A stretch of 64,000 nt of DNA from Phytophthora sp. 'mugwort'. Its lineage: Eukaryota; Oomycota; Peronosporomycetes; Peronosporales; Peronosporaceae. The stretch is from assembly GCA_033558025.1 (NCBI GenBank), contig JAUCEF010000006.1:1550001-1614000 (forward strand), given 5' to 3'. The notes below the pieces were generated by a model. That model did no database searches, was not told the origin of the DNA, and saw only the letters and a list, made by a program, of their open reading frames with translations. Shown one piece after another: positions 9,640 to 20,399 of this stretch (its first letter is position 1; every line of letters starts with the position of its first letter). The position numbers and the translations under genes are program-made.

Positions 9640-10300
9640 GTAGCCATCTAGTCAATATGCTTATATCCTTGTATTTCTTCCCAGTAGCTACTGTCCTGAG
9701 AGAACTTTTTTCGCTAATTGCATACTTCGTTTCTTGTGTACCAGTATTTTTCCTAATGGGATGAACTCCAATAGAAACCCAGTTTGGATCTTCTATATAC
9801 AGATTTTCAATCCAATTACTGGACTGAACTTGCTCTTTTATACCAACATTATTTTAATTTGAATCTGTTTTAGTTCAAATTGCAACATTAGTCATTATTG
9901 GACTCGACAGAAAGTCCGTCTCAGTTTCAGCATTCGACATTTGTGGAGTATTGTTAACACCAACATCATATGTTTTAGGTCGAGCCTGTACTTTATGATC
10001 CGTCATATTGAGTCAATTTGTATTCGTAAATGTCCTCTTTGTTCTAGCACTATTATCACCTTCGGCGTCAATCATAACTGGACTAACATTTACTTCAGGA
10101 ATTGATGAGACCTCAGGGTTTGTCTGGGAGAATTTATCACTCTGCGTTTTTTTTTTTAAGGAATCAAACGAATCTGTATGAACTGATGTGTATTATAGTG
10201 TCTTATCCAGGTTAATTGTTTTATCGGCATCACTGCCCCACGATGCACCACCATACATATCGCGCTTGATGTTAGCTTATCTAGCGTGTCGCTGAGCTCG
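9640..10300 (-). pseudogene. Long Ser/Thr/Asn-rich protein, several in-frame stops
   Basis: One minus-strand frame is readable from about 10300 to 9640 with only isolated stop codons (near 10195, 10015, 9880 and 9860). Typical stretches are IKRDMYGGASWGSDADK, TNPEVSSIPEVNVSPVMIDA, KVQARPKTYDVGVNNTP and NWIENLYIEDPNWVSIGV. Isolated stops without frame changes indicate point-mutation decay of a once intact reading frame of at least 220 codons. A hydrophilic, low-complexity protein of this kind may be a tegument-like or scaffold protein, but no family is recognised. Confidence 0.4.
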
Positions 10301-11059
10301 ACTGTCGGTTTTGCTCTCTCTGAGCGAGGAATTTGGGGAGCATTGTGGCTATATCATACGTATAATAAAACATGAGTACTTATAATTACCAAAAACTCGG
10401 CATAACTGAATCACGTCGGTAGGGGAGATATGTATGACAGATGGTGTTTCTCTCTTTTAAAAGTTTAAAATATCTCCCCTTAATGCATCGAAACGGAACG
10501 CCAAAAAAGCTTCGAATTCACGTTGATATTTACGATGACACCAGTTGTGCGGAAACTGGATACAGCATCAAGATTCAGCAACTCGTTTTTAATGCGGCTT
10601 ACTTCCTGAATGATCCATAACTCTCGACGTATTTTAACAAGCTCCCATCTAAGTAGTTCGTATACATTCTTTTTATTTAGAGTCTACCGTAATTATCGGG
10701 ACCGGTGCGACAATCTGGTCCAGTGCGACAACAGAGAATATGAGGGTGACACCTTACCTCTGAAGCCTTTTTTGGACCGAGTGGTCATCTACTTGTACAC
10801 ATCATCATATAATAATTGAAGAAAAAATGGTACTGTTATGCATGTCTATTGATCATTAGCTTCGGCTTCGTCAATAATGGCGACCTCTGGTAACGGACGT
10901 AGATACGTCCCAACACGCCATTTTTATCGCGGGGACCAACTGACAAGAGCTAGGCTTCGCGAAAGCCTTTCACGGCTGTCGGGGCATGAACATGCTCCCA
11001 TGCTTTAGCTCCTAGAAAGGAGAGCATGTAGATAGTTGGCTTAGCTGGATAACTACCAA
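10301..11059. other. Non-coding part of the element with GC hairpins
   Basis: No convincing gene. At 10857-10990 there are short GC-rich hairpins (gcttcggcttcg, ggcttcgcgaaagcc, cacggctgtcgggg) like those at 728-750, 3130-3210, 7130-7160 and 63861-63890. The stretch 10441-10500 is AT-rich with a cttttaaaag palindrome. A 69-codon plus-strand frame at 10610-10819 has no features that suggest it is real. Confidence 0.4.
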
Positions 11060-11545
11060 AACTGACAATCTCACATTTGTTCTTGTTATGATTTTAATCT
11101 TGTCGGATTTAGCGAAAATCATCTCACACGTAGGACACTGATATTTTCTTCGAAGCATGTCAGATTACTGATGTAGAGAGCATGACCTCTCTCATGAGAT
11201 AAAATTATGGGACGTTCATATTTTTTATTCGACGGCCGGATGCATCCATCTTTTCCCGACTCCACATCCATCGTATATACATTGATGCTGAGCTTGAAGC
11301 AATCCTCCATCTCATCTAGCTGCAGAAAATCGATTGGTAAGATTACGTGAGAGCTTCATCGAATAGCTAAGCCCTTTATTAGAGCAGTAGCGATTGAATG
11401 CCTCCTTCACCTGTGTCCTCCGATAACCTTTCTTCGGATCTAATCGGGTGTAGTAGGCAATACAGTGAAAGACGCACTTATTGCTTGTCTTATGAACGTT
11501 AATTACATGCTTGTTGGGGCGCGGGTGATCTTGGGAATGATAGCG
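11060..11545 (-). pseudogene. N-terminal part of a Polinton-type family B DNA polymerase
   Basis: Three minus-strand blocks in different frames. Block one (11545-11336) has NKCVFHCIAYYTRLDPKKGY, close to the 'CLFHCLA' box in front of Polinton and adintovirus polymerases. Block two (11320-11119) contains FKLSINVYTMDVESGKDGC and then R-P-S ... ILSHERGHALYISNL, matching the usual order 'f.INVY ... R.S ... L.L...H..YI.nl'. Block three (11150-11060) ends in a CPTCEMIF zinc-knuckle-like pair. The exonuclease and polymerase motifs (DxE, SLYPS, DTD) are absent, so the gene is truncated as well as shifted. The assignment rests on this motif order, not on catalytic residues. Confidence 0.45.
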
Positions 11546-11550
11546 CTGCT

Positions 11551-12130
11551 ATGGCCAAGGGCATGCTTGCGATGATAAATATAAATCTTGGAACCAGGCC
11601 CTGCGCTTGTATCCAATCGATGGGTAGTGGAGCTTGTGCTAATTCCATAGAACGATTTTCGGAAATAAACTTCCTGCGATTATCGCTCTATAATGCCGGC
11701 ATCGACAAGCTGAAGAAGTGCATATCTGATGGCTATAAGACCGACACAAAATATCGCGTTTACAAATGGCCACACATGGAGTCCCACTAATATGCAGGTA
11801 TCCAGGCTGGTGAATTCTACGACAAGCTCGAGAACGTACTTGAGATCCAGAAGAATGCTTATAAGATCAATATTACTCTCGGTTATGATCTCATCATCAA
11901 ATATGATGATGGTTTTAGCCAGTATTGGCATCCTAACATCGGCAACAGCGCTATATTCAATAATCATGTTGCCATTAACAGCAAGGCGGATATTGCATAC
12001 GCACGCCGTACCCAACTCAGTCGCAAGTGCCAGCTCATACGCAGCCCACACATCGCAAACTAACATCAGCATTTTAAATTTTAGCGCAACCGTACATGTC
12101 ATCTGGAGGTACTCACCCATTCACGCCAGC
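11551..12130 (+). pseudogene. Unidentified conserved-looking gene with one frame change
   Basis: Plus strand. The first frame (11551-11790) ends FLRLSLYNAGIDKLKKCISD then a tyrosine/lysine-rich YRVYKWPHMESH and a TAA. A second frame takes over at once (about 11795) with IQAGEFYDKLENVLEIQKNA, KINITLGYDLIIKYDDGFSQ and YWHPNIGNSAIFNNHVAINS, running to about 12060. Composition and lack of stops over about 170 codons show that this was coding. The minus-strand 146-codon frame here (11680-12120) is the mirror of this one. I do not recognise the family. It is convergent with the gene at 11060-11545 only in position, and may be a second replication gene of the same element. Confidence 0.4.
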
Positions 12131-12394
12131 AGCTTCGAGATTAGTGCATCTCTCTTCAGGTTTGTATGCCACCGTATAACGTGACCGCTTGTGGACCTTG
12201 CGGGGCAAATATCAATAAATTTGTATGGGAAACGAATGGCACCCGATACCCAGGATAGGAATAGGATGGGAGTGTTTTGTCTTTGCTCTGATATTGTTGA
12301 CATGACACGATAGTTTACCGCATCGATGTTTATATCACAGGAGTATGATTGGCAGAAATCAAAACAAGGTTGTGAACCCGGTAAAGTATGTAAA

Positions 12395-12472
12395 GGGCGC
12401 TCACTGCGCCATTTTAGAGGTCATTATCCTATCGTGTTTTGATAACCTCCTTAAATGGCGCAGTGAGCACCC
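12395..12472. repeat. Imperfect hairpin, 27-bp arms
   Basis: Left arm 12395-12421 (gggcgctcactgcgccattt...) and right arm 12445-12472 (...aaatggcgcagtgagcaccc) are reverse complements with few mismatches, separated by 23 bp. A smaller inverted pair (cccttttgtcacgaaaggg) follows directly. It lies just outside the virus-like element and may be a MITE or a terminal structure. Confidence 0.7.
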
Positions 12473-13165
12473 TTTTGTCACGAAAGGGTTAATATTTTGG
12501 TTTCCGCTTTGTCACAAGCGTCAGATCCGCTCGCTTTTCGAAAGGTGCAAGACATGAGAGGCCACGAATAAGGCGATGTTTGCGCAGCGATGAAGGCCTT
12601 AGCAGCAGCAACAGCGAAGGCGTGTTGCTCCGAGACTGGTGTCGAAGGGTAAAACTTCAATGCGTTGCCAACTTAATTTCATGCTTGTCATTTCTATATA
12701 GCACGCGAAATCATGATCCGTGCAAGTTAGTCCACATGAACGCTACAGACGTGAGATTGTATATACCGCTAGTTATCATCCCAGTGTAGATGAATTACAA
12801 AGCGCATCATCGTCGCCGCAGCCACCCCTAAAAAGCCGCATGCACACGACCATTTTCTATCCCTATTCGACGGTATGGGTGATTGCATTACCGTATACAG
12901 TTTGCTAGGTACGTGCACATTACACCTTCAACGGAGACGTGTACACCTAGCCCGGACGTGTACAATGGTGACGCTTCTAACAGGGGGAATACGGTATCTT
13001 AATTCGAAGTGGCTGCTGCCCGAATCTGGCGATGGGTAGAAACAGTGTGATTTGTGCAACTCCCTGAACACTCTTTGAACTTTAGCCCTAACCAATCAAG
13101 GACCATCACTTCTTTCTCGGGAGCAAATTTGAGGAGTCCAAAAGTTTGAACATGGAGAGCTGTCG
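12473..13165. other. Intergenic, no gene recognised
   Basis: No credible gene. At 12904-12950 there is a short inverted pair (gctaggtacgtgcac and gtgtacacctagc). At 13012-13030 the sequence ggctgctgcccgaatctg is the reverse complement of cagattcgggcagcag at 17648-17663, so these two sites may mark the ends of the MULE between them. Confidence 0.4.
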
Positions 13166-16100
13166 TTGCTCGGCTCCCCATTCAAGAAAATCCCGGGTTT
13201 AAATTCAGCCCCCCCCCCTCCCCCCCACAGCGCGAGCATGGGCTCTAGGAAATTAGCGACGAGGACAACGAAGGCCAATCGCAGACTGGATACGGACAAC
13301 GAGGACAATGAGCTTCAAGCCCCCTATCAGAGACTGTGGGTGGCGCAGCATCAGCGGCCATCAGCTTGACTACCCCAGAAATGGATCAGACTAGTTTTGA
13401 CGCGTGGCTCGACTTCCACACGTCTCTTGAGCGCTATCAAGCGGCGACGTTCCAGGTTCGTTTACCTCACTGTCGTCGAACACTCTTTCTTCATACTAAC
13501 CACCGATAAGCTCTACTGCGGTGAGACTTCAATGAAATCAACAGCGCGGAACAAGGACGGCAGAAAGGACACGACGAACAATTGCCGCGCGTTATTCTAG
13601 TAACTCGATTCAAATACCATAATAAGCTCCTACGCTGCACGCACTACGGACGGCCTCGGCACAGAGGAAGTGCCGAGAGACCCAGACAAAAAATCACGGC
13701 TCGAGTACGTTAACTCGACTAACTGGTAATTTTCCTCGTTGAACTGATATTATGTTGTGCTAGATGAGTGTCTGTGTCCCGTTTGACGGCTACGACTGGC
13801 AAGTATGTGTTACGATACACTCTCGCGCGCACAACCATCGTCTCATCGATGACGTCTACAAGCAGTACAGCCGCGCCCGGACGACTTTGCCTATTGGTGT
13901 GGTTGGTCACGTGGACCAAATGCTCTCTCACCATAGCGAGCGTCGCTCGAATTGGCATTTTGTTCTTGAAAACACACATAGCGAGCTGTCAATGAAAGAC
14001 ATGAATAATCTCGTGGCGCGACTGGCAAGGCAGAACTATTCATCGCCTACGCTCGAGGGAAGAATTGACAAGTACTTCCGCGATTTCTGTGTCGACGACT
14101 GTAACACAGCGCGTGTCGTCCAGGACGAGGAGGTACGAAAAGAGGTGTGTGCTGTGTACTGACATTTTTACTGAAGCTATATATTTTCTTGTTTAAAGCA
14201 GTCGGTTGCGATTGGTATTGCCACGCAGTCCTCTCATACGCGACGTATGTTTTCATTGTTCCCAGAAGTCATACTGATCGATGCTACGCATGGGGCCAAC
14301 GACTCGAACTACAAGCTCTTCAGTTTCATGGTGCATGACAAATTCGGCAAAGGGCAGCATCCGCTATATATTCTATATAACCCGGACCTTACCCAGCATT
14401 GATTGCATTCGAGTGGATTTTGGTGGATTAGAGGATTCGGTTGGACGGTCAGATTCGAATCAATTTATCTCCAGCAATACATTTACAAGTATGTTTGTGT
14501 CTCACATGCATTTGTAGCATGCTTGTAGCAAATAATGCAAAAAAACGCTCCGCGCTGTCTGCGAAGCGTTTAAGGATGCTAATGAGTCGTGGAACCGAAT
14601 TAAATGTATCCTCGTTGACAAGTCAATGTCGGAAATTACCACTTTGCACGAGCAGTTTCCTGGATCACGTGTTCTGCTCTGTGAGTGGCATGTAAAAACT
14701 TACCTTTCAAACGAAATTTGCGATCGGTCCAGTATGAGTTCTCCGCGTTTGAACGCTCCGAATTGGAAGCTCTTGTCAACATACTTGTGGATGCGTCATC
14801 AGAGTCAACATACGAGCTTTTCAAGAAGGAAATGTACGTTACATTTCAGTCTGAAACGGGTCGAGAGAAATGGAAATCCTATTCGACACAAATTGGGACA
14901 AATGCCGCGATATGTAGGCCAAATTCGAGCGCGCCAACGTCCCACATCTCGGCAACACGAAAAATAACAGGTTGGAAAAAAAAAAAAGTTGGCCGAACCT
15001 GAAGCGAGAGATAAAACGATACATGTATCTCGATGAATGCATTGTTGCAATCATGCACTTTCAGCGCCGGATCGAGCAAGACTGGAACCGCAAGCTGAGA
15101 GAAATATCAGTTGTGACAACAGTTGGAGTGGACATAGAGTTGCAGCAACGTGCTCAGCTTCTGTCAAAAAAAACCATTTGATCTTGTCCGGGAGCAGTAC
15201 GACGCGGCCATGAAGCACCGTTACAATAGATATACTGCTGTTCCACACCTGAAGATGATACAGTACGTGCGCTCAGCATCCGTGCTTGAGACCACGACTG
15301 CAGACGATGATGTTCGTGTCGAGTACACGGTGAACTTGAGATCGTGGAGGTGCAGTTGTACTCTTATGGCAACACATTTATTGCCACGCCGTCGTATTAT
15401 CCACATCAGGCATGATATGGCGTTGAAACCTGCCGTTCCACCGAATCTTTCCCCCGTTGGCTGCTCAGTGGTGTGCGGCGTATACATGACACGACTGTAC
15501 TGTTGCCAGACGATCCTGACGCATTTTGGAATCACGAGGCGAAGAAGAGCCACAGATACACCGCTCACATCTGTGGGTAAGTTTAACACGCTGCGGTGTA
15601 CCATGATGGAGATTTCCGAGATTGCGGCAATGTTAGGATCACGGGGTTCCTCGAAGTGCTGGCCTTCTGTGAGGATACGAAAGCTGTGATTAAGAGTGGA
15701 GACAGCCGCACCTGAACCCGTTTCCGAGCAACCCATTCCAATTTTGTACCAAGGATCAAACCAAAACAGTAGACGTTGCAACCGAGTCCGCCGAGTCTAC
15801 GACCGAGTCCACCGATACTCCGACAGAATTGACCGAATCAACGACCGAGTTGACCGAGTCTACTACCAAGACACCCGAGTAAAGTTCCGAATCTCCCGAG
15901 CTTGATATCGAATCCGTCCAGTCGGCAACAGGACCGACCGAACCTCTAGTAGGCGCGCCCGCGGTTGAAGACGGTCTGCTAGGATTCGAGTCGACAGACT
16001 ACGGTGGGAATATGAGCACGAACCCTTCCTTCCAAATTGCAGCCACAACAAAGCGAAGTGGTCGCCGGAAAAACAATTTCAAGAAGGTAAAGCAACTAAA

Positions 16101-17264
16101 ACAAGCTCGGATACCTGCGACCAAGAAGCGTGCCTACGGAAAGAGACCCGTCAATTTATAAGAGCACATGGATATATTTGATGATAATCTCGTCTCGCTT
16201 GGAGGTTGCGGGTTTTTTCTGCGGAGATTTCAGGTTACGCCACCTAACAACATTCTTAAGCCTACTGTCAAGAAACCGACTCGCGAATTTCGTGACCCTC
16301 GATCCATTGACCAAATATTGTCTCCGACTCGCGAATTTCGTGACCCTCGATCCATTGACCAAATATTGTCTCCTAGCCTTCTCGAAAACTTTCGAGTCAC
16401 GGCAAACCAATGTTCCGAGAAGTACAAGAAATAATGGAATAGACCACTCCTATCTGCCGAGGTTGCACATACCCTGAAAGAAACAGCAATACACTGCGAA
16501 TATGCTTTTAGCAATGCGTAAATGGCATAAAGCGACTCAAAAGTTCGTGGACGTTGAGGCGTGTGTTTCATGGCTGGATCAGAAACCACACAGGGTATTC
16601 GTTCCTGCTTCAAGAGCATTTCAAGATTTCAACACCGCGCACGATGTAATAGTAAAGGCGATGGAGAACATTGACGTACTCAAGCCGTGTCAGCCTCGTG
16701 CGTTACGGAGGTAAGATATATCTCGATGACGAGTGCATGATGAGATCCCTCCGCTTAATAGCCAAGGCAACAAGGTCCGAAGTTATCCCCGTGTACGCGA
16801 CATCCATCCCAGATGTGAGCAACGATGAAAAGAAGCGGTACATGAAAGTCGTCCCGTCATGCTTGAGATGAATGGCGTACTAGCCAAATTTATGGGCTCC
16901 ACTTCCGTGTCCGCAATGAATATGAAAGCTGAAATGCACTGGTGTGGTGTCGTCGTGCATGTTGAAAAGGATCCGTACGAGTCTACGTATATGACCCGTT
17001 CAATGCACACTGTGATGCGGTCACGAAGCACATTTCAGCGCTTATGTCGCCGTTTATTCCACCTGGTATAAAGATACAATGGACTACACTAGAGAGCATG
17101 GAGCAGTACGATGGCTACAACTGCGGAGTCTTCACCTTGATGGCATTGGAACTCATTTGCGCAAAATCGATCCAGCACCCTACAACAGCAAGATCGCGGC
17201 AACTATTTTTCGCTACAGGTATATGGTGCATGCACTGTTTGACTAATAGTGTTGAGCAGCATTA
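13166..17264 (+). mobile_element. Degenerate MULE with Ulp1/C48 protease domain
   Basis: Plus-strand Mutator-like element in many frames. 13764-14162 covers the domain before the transposase. 14195-14340 has LFPEVILIDATHGANDSNYK with the first catalytic Asp. 14620-14700 has DKSMSEITTLHEQFPGSRVL then CEWHVKTYL (second Asp and C-x-W-H). 15300-15440 has the SWIM finger, but its last two ligands are lost: CSCTLMATHLLPRRRI where CRH is expected. A Thr/Glu/Ser-rich linker (15770-15900) precedes a C48 Ulp1 peptidase at 16700-17264, with a catalytic His in AEMHWCGVVVH and the oxyanion Gln and catalytic Cys in MEQYDGYNCGVFTL. Transposase plus Ulp1 is a known MULE variant (Kaonashi-like). Frameshifts make it non-autonomous. 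Confidence 0.75.
16276..16371 (+). repeat. 48-bp tandem duplication inside the MULE
   Basis: Two head-to-tail copies of a 48-bp unit beginning ccgactcgcgaatttcgtga (16276-16323 and 16324-16371), identical by eye. 48 bp is 16 codons, so the duplication keeps frame. It lies between the transposase part and the Ulp1 part. Confidence 0.85.
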
Positions 17265-18800
17265 ATCTACAAAAATACATGTTGTTAAACTGGATCAAAA
17301 CCTCTGCTCTCTACGTACTCCATGCCGTACGACTCAAGTAGTTCAGGGGGGTGAAACCCTGCTCGGTTTTCAGCACACCGAAACCGAACACAAGATAATG
17401 AAGATTTCTGTATTACTATACTTCTACTCGGCGAGCAAACACAACACCTTCCTATCGAGATAGGGCCTCACCAATCGGATCCAAAAGGAACGCCTTCAAA
17501 ATTCAGAAATATCGGAAATTGGCGACAAACATTCATATACTTCAACTTTGTTGTGTGTACAACGCTGCATCTATATCCTGTCAACTTTTGATTAGTCCGG
17601 TCTAGATTCGGGCGGAATCGGGAACGACTACCGAAATTGGTCTCTCAGATTCGGGCAGCAGACTCGTCCATCTTAATTCGGGAAAACGTCAACACGTGTA
17701 TGCGCCGGGGAAACATGCGTTGGGGTGAGCACGAGTGATGATAACCGACCAAGTTTTAACTACATACACGTACTGACGTATGTTGCGACAGCCAGGTCAC
17801 TTGAGCTGAACCCCGGCGTTCGCCAATGGGAAAAAGGCCCGCGTTAATAGATCCATCGCAATATTTCAACGCACCACGCACTATGTGACTGAGTGAAGAT
17901 GTATTATAGCAATGGCGCAGATATCGACGAAGAGTAAGGTACCGACGTATTCAGGGCTACAGAGCCTCTTCCACGTTGCCCGCACCACCAAGATCGGCTA
18001 TTTCAAAACCAAGTCTCGCCAGAAACGATATATACCGCGGAGAGCAGCTGTCTGTGAATTTTACGCGGGCATATCGACGTAGTGTGATGAAGCGCACCAG
18101 TATATACCGCTGCCGAGGGGGGGCTGTTTGTCGAGATCTCCGGTCTTGAGGCTGGGCAAAACTGTAGCAGAGTCTTGGCAAGAAGAAGAAGCCCTTCGGT
18201 CATGGAGGATTTAGTCAACCTGACAGCTGCCGGCCAGAATGGAGCCATAATTGCGTCGGAGAAGATTCGCTTGAGGTAGGCGACGTGAGTGTGCTAAGCT
18301 TTGGTTCTTGTTGGCAATTCAAGACTGTTATGTTGAGCGTTAGCGAGACTATCATGCGTTTCTTCCTATTCTCACATATTCTCACGCTTTGTCACTTAGC
18401 GAGCTGCCGAAGTGCAGCTCTCTCCTGGTGGATTGCCTGTTACCTCTGATGGGGGTCCTAGTTTTGTATGGCAGCAGCGATGATGACCACAGGACATCAT
18501 AACGTGGGGATGATACGAAGCTCGCCCCTCACGTTGTGACAACCATGACCCAGCTTTCATACACATTGTGGCGCAATTCTAAGGAGCTCAGATACTGTCA
18601 AAACCGACAAACTAGCATACACATACTGACGTTTTGCAACCTCTTTTGTCAGAACGTTTCAAACGCATATACGTATTGACGGTTTCCCTCTTAATTTGCT
18701 ATCGATAGTAGGTATAAACGTTGTTTCTAAACGTTTCTAATATTCAGCTGTTGATTTCGGCGACGCAACGATTCGTTAGGGTTAGAGTAAAAGGATGGAC
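17265..18800. other. Intergenic, no gene recognised
   Basis: About 1.5 kb without a believable gene. It holds the proposed right-hand inverted repeat of the MULE (17648-17663) and short recurring phrases such as catacacgtactgacg (17764) and catacacatactgacg (18614), with a related catatacgtattgacg (18667). These look like decayed repeat ends. Two overlapping minus frames at 17957-18248 have no recognisable features. Confidence 0.4.
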
Positions 18801-18810
18801 TCAATACATA

Positions 18811-18880
18811 TCCTCCTTCGGAATTATGAATGGGGCAAGTTGACTTGATTAGCTCAGAGAGCTAGGATCGCTGGACTTCC
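18811..18880 (-). repeat. Ngaro repeat B2
   Basis: About 70 bp from tcctccttcggaattatgaa to the phrase tcgctggacttcc. It matches B1 (19143-19216) with scattered differences. It is the outer, 3' copy in the B1-A2-B2 block. Confidence 0.75.
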
Positions 18881-18986
18881 TACTTCTTACTTCTTAGTCC
18901 TATCACGGGACAAACCCTTATAAAAGGTGAAAAACCCGTCCTAGAAGGACTTCTACATCAGTCGCCAATCAAGTCTTGCAAGACAA

Positions 18987-19142
18987 GAAAAAAATCTTCG
19001 GGCAGTCTGCGTGAGATTCCCTGGAGCTCTGAGCTCTGCTGGTTCTGGAGCTCAACGGCGAATGACCAGAATTCTCCATTCTGGACCGGTTCGGAAACCC
19101 ACGGTTCCGACGTGTGTCCCCCTCGTACTTAACCGACCACTT
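18987..19142 (-). repeat. Ngaro repeat A2
   Basis: About 155 bp containing gcagtctgcg, ggagctctgagctctgctg, cggttcggaaa and ccacggttccgacg. The same phrases occur in the same order and orientation in A1 (26065-26241), which is about 20 bp longer because of an extra ggagctctgagctc unit. A2 directly abuts B1. Confidence 0.75.
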
Positions 19143-19216
19143 TCCTCCTTCGGTTCAACATTGTGAATGGAACAAGCTGACTTGATTAGCTCGGAGAGTT
19201 AGGCTCGCTGGACTTC
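19143..19216 (-). repeat. Ngaro repeat B1
   Basis: From tcctccttcggttcaacatt to tcgctggacttc, homologous to B2 at 18811-18880. It overlaps the 3' end of the recombinase frame, as is usual for B1. Confidence 0.75.
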
Positions 19217-20369
19217 TCCCTCGATAGGCATAAGGCCTGGCTCGTGACATTCCCAGGTAGATGCTTTGATCATGCTGCTTGCCGCGTCTCGAATCATGCC
19301 CGGTCGTAGTCTGGTGTACACTGTGAAGCAGCTTGACCACCTGCCCATTAGCCAGTTGACTAGGTCGCCTTTGCCGGCTGCCAGCAGTGCGCATGCTCCT
19401 CCAATTCGTAATGAATGAGAAGAGTAATCTTCTAAAGACAGTCCCATGCTTGTTGCTGCTGCTTTAATGAGGCTGGCGACCTTACCGTTCTTGATTGTAT
19501 CTCCACGTGAGATGGACGTGAGATATGGACACAGGGTTACCTTCTCCGATCGCCACGTTACACGCACTCGCAAGCAGTCCTGGGCTGCCGTAACTCGACA
19601 CAATAACATGTCGTTCGACTTGTAATGTCGGATGGTGACTCCTACACAATAACATGTCGTTCGACTTGTAATGTCGGATGGTGACTCCTTGTCCGGAGCG
19701 GTCTGCTTTGTGAAACGCATACACAATATTCACTGAGTGCCGTTCATGGCCGCTGGACTCACTTGCTCCCCGTGGCTGTTCCGTATGATTACGTTGTGCG
19801 CGTTGACATAGTATATTCTGTCCACCCCGGTGGACTTGTCGACCGTCACTGGATCCCAGAGCTCTAGGCATCTGTCTAAGAAGAAGAACTCGAGGATAAT
19901 CAATCCCCAGAAAAGCGCATCTTGCGCAGCGTCGGTGTAGTAACTGGTTGCTTCGGTCCACACTACTGTTCGTGTGCTAGTATCCTTGAGCGATGAGCTC
20001 AAATTCCGGATCATGGTAATCAAACTTGGCATTCCGTATTGCCTTGTGTGCGAATGCCACAGCTGCCATCTTTCTGTCGAAGGTCTGGTACTTGTTCCCG
20101 GTCTTGCATCGGTTATGTACTTCTTAAGCACACAGTCCGGCGAATAGCCCGACCATCCGCGCTTGTTGTGCCCTAGGCAATTCGTCAATCCACACGGGGA
20201 ATTCGAAGTCGTTGCAGAACGACTCCCAGGATTTGAAGTTTCTGCTGTATCGTCCGAGTGTTCCTTCGGTGACGGACGATCTCTTGAATTGTGTCGTCTT
20301 GTTCTCGATTCGCTGTCTTCGCGCACAGTCTGTGTCATGTGCAATAATTAGTATCGGTGTGGGCATCAC
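19214..20369 (-). pseudogene. Tyrosine recombinase of the Ngaro element
   Basis: Minus strand, split over at least three frames by shifts near 20120, 19730 and 19600. The N-terminal core-binding domain is seen in LGRYSRNFKSWESFCNDFEF and WIDELPRAQQARMVGLFAG (20300-20130). The catalytic domain ends in YSSHSLRIGGACALLAAGKG, with the His-x-x-Arg box, then VNWLMGRWSSCFTVYTRLRP, with Gly-Arg-Trp and the tyrosine nucleophile. This enzyme cuts and joins circular element DNA. A 48-bp tandem duplication (19598-19692) lies between the two halves. The C-terminus runs to 19214-19199 and overlaps B1. The gene cannot make a full protein. Confidence 0.65.
19598..19692 (-). repeat. 48-bp tandem duplication in the recombinase
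   Basis: The unit acaataacatgtcgttcgac... is present twice at a spacing of 48 bp (19598 and 19646), apparently without differences. It duplicates 16 codons (HYKSNDMLLC occurs twice in translation) and keeps the frame. Confidence 0.85.
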
Positions 20370-20399
20370 AGTTAGGTGCCTGCTCCATGCTCCTGGCGA

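Larger units (their letters stand above)
3421..12130. mobile_element. Decayed Polinton/Maverick-like endogenous DNA virus element
   Basis: A stretch of AT-rich DNA packed with short genes on both strands, most carrying stops or frameshifts. Recognisable parts are a penton-like minor capsid protein (3562-4426, minus), a packaging ATPase (4464-5209, minus), a fibre-like protein with an S74 chaperone (5360-6897, plus), a small-gene cluster (7498-8700, minus) and an N-terminal piece of a Polinton-type DNA polymerase (11060-11545, minus). Penton, ATPase and polymerase together are the signature of Polintons/Mavericks and polinton-like viruses. I could not find the double jelly-roll major capsid protein, an integrase or terminal inverted repeats, so the element is incomplete or partly unreadable. 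Its limits are approximate. Confidence 0.6.

Noticed and set aside
11680..12120. 146-codon minus-strand hydrophobic frame as a membrane protein
   Set aside because: The plus-strand frames over the same DNA have far more protein-like composition; hydrophobicity comes from reading their complement.
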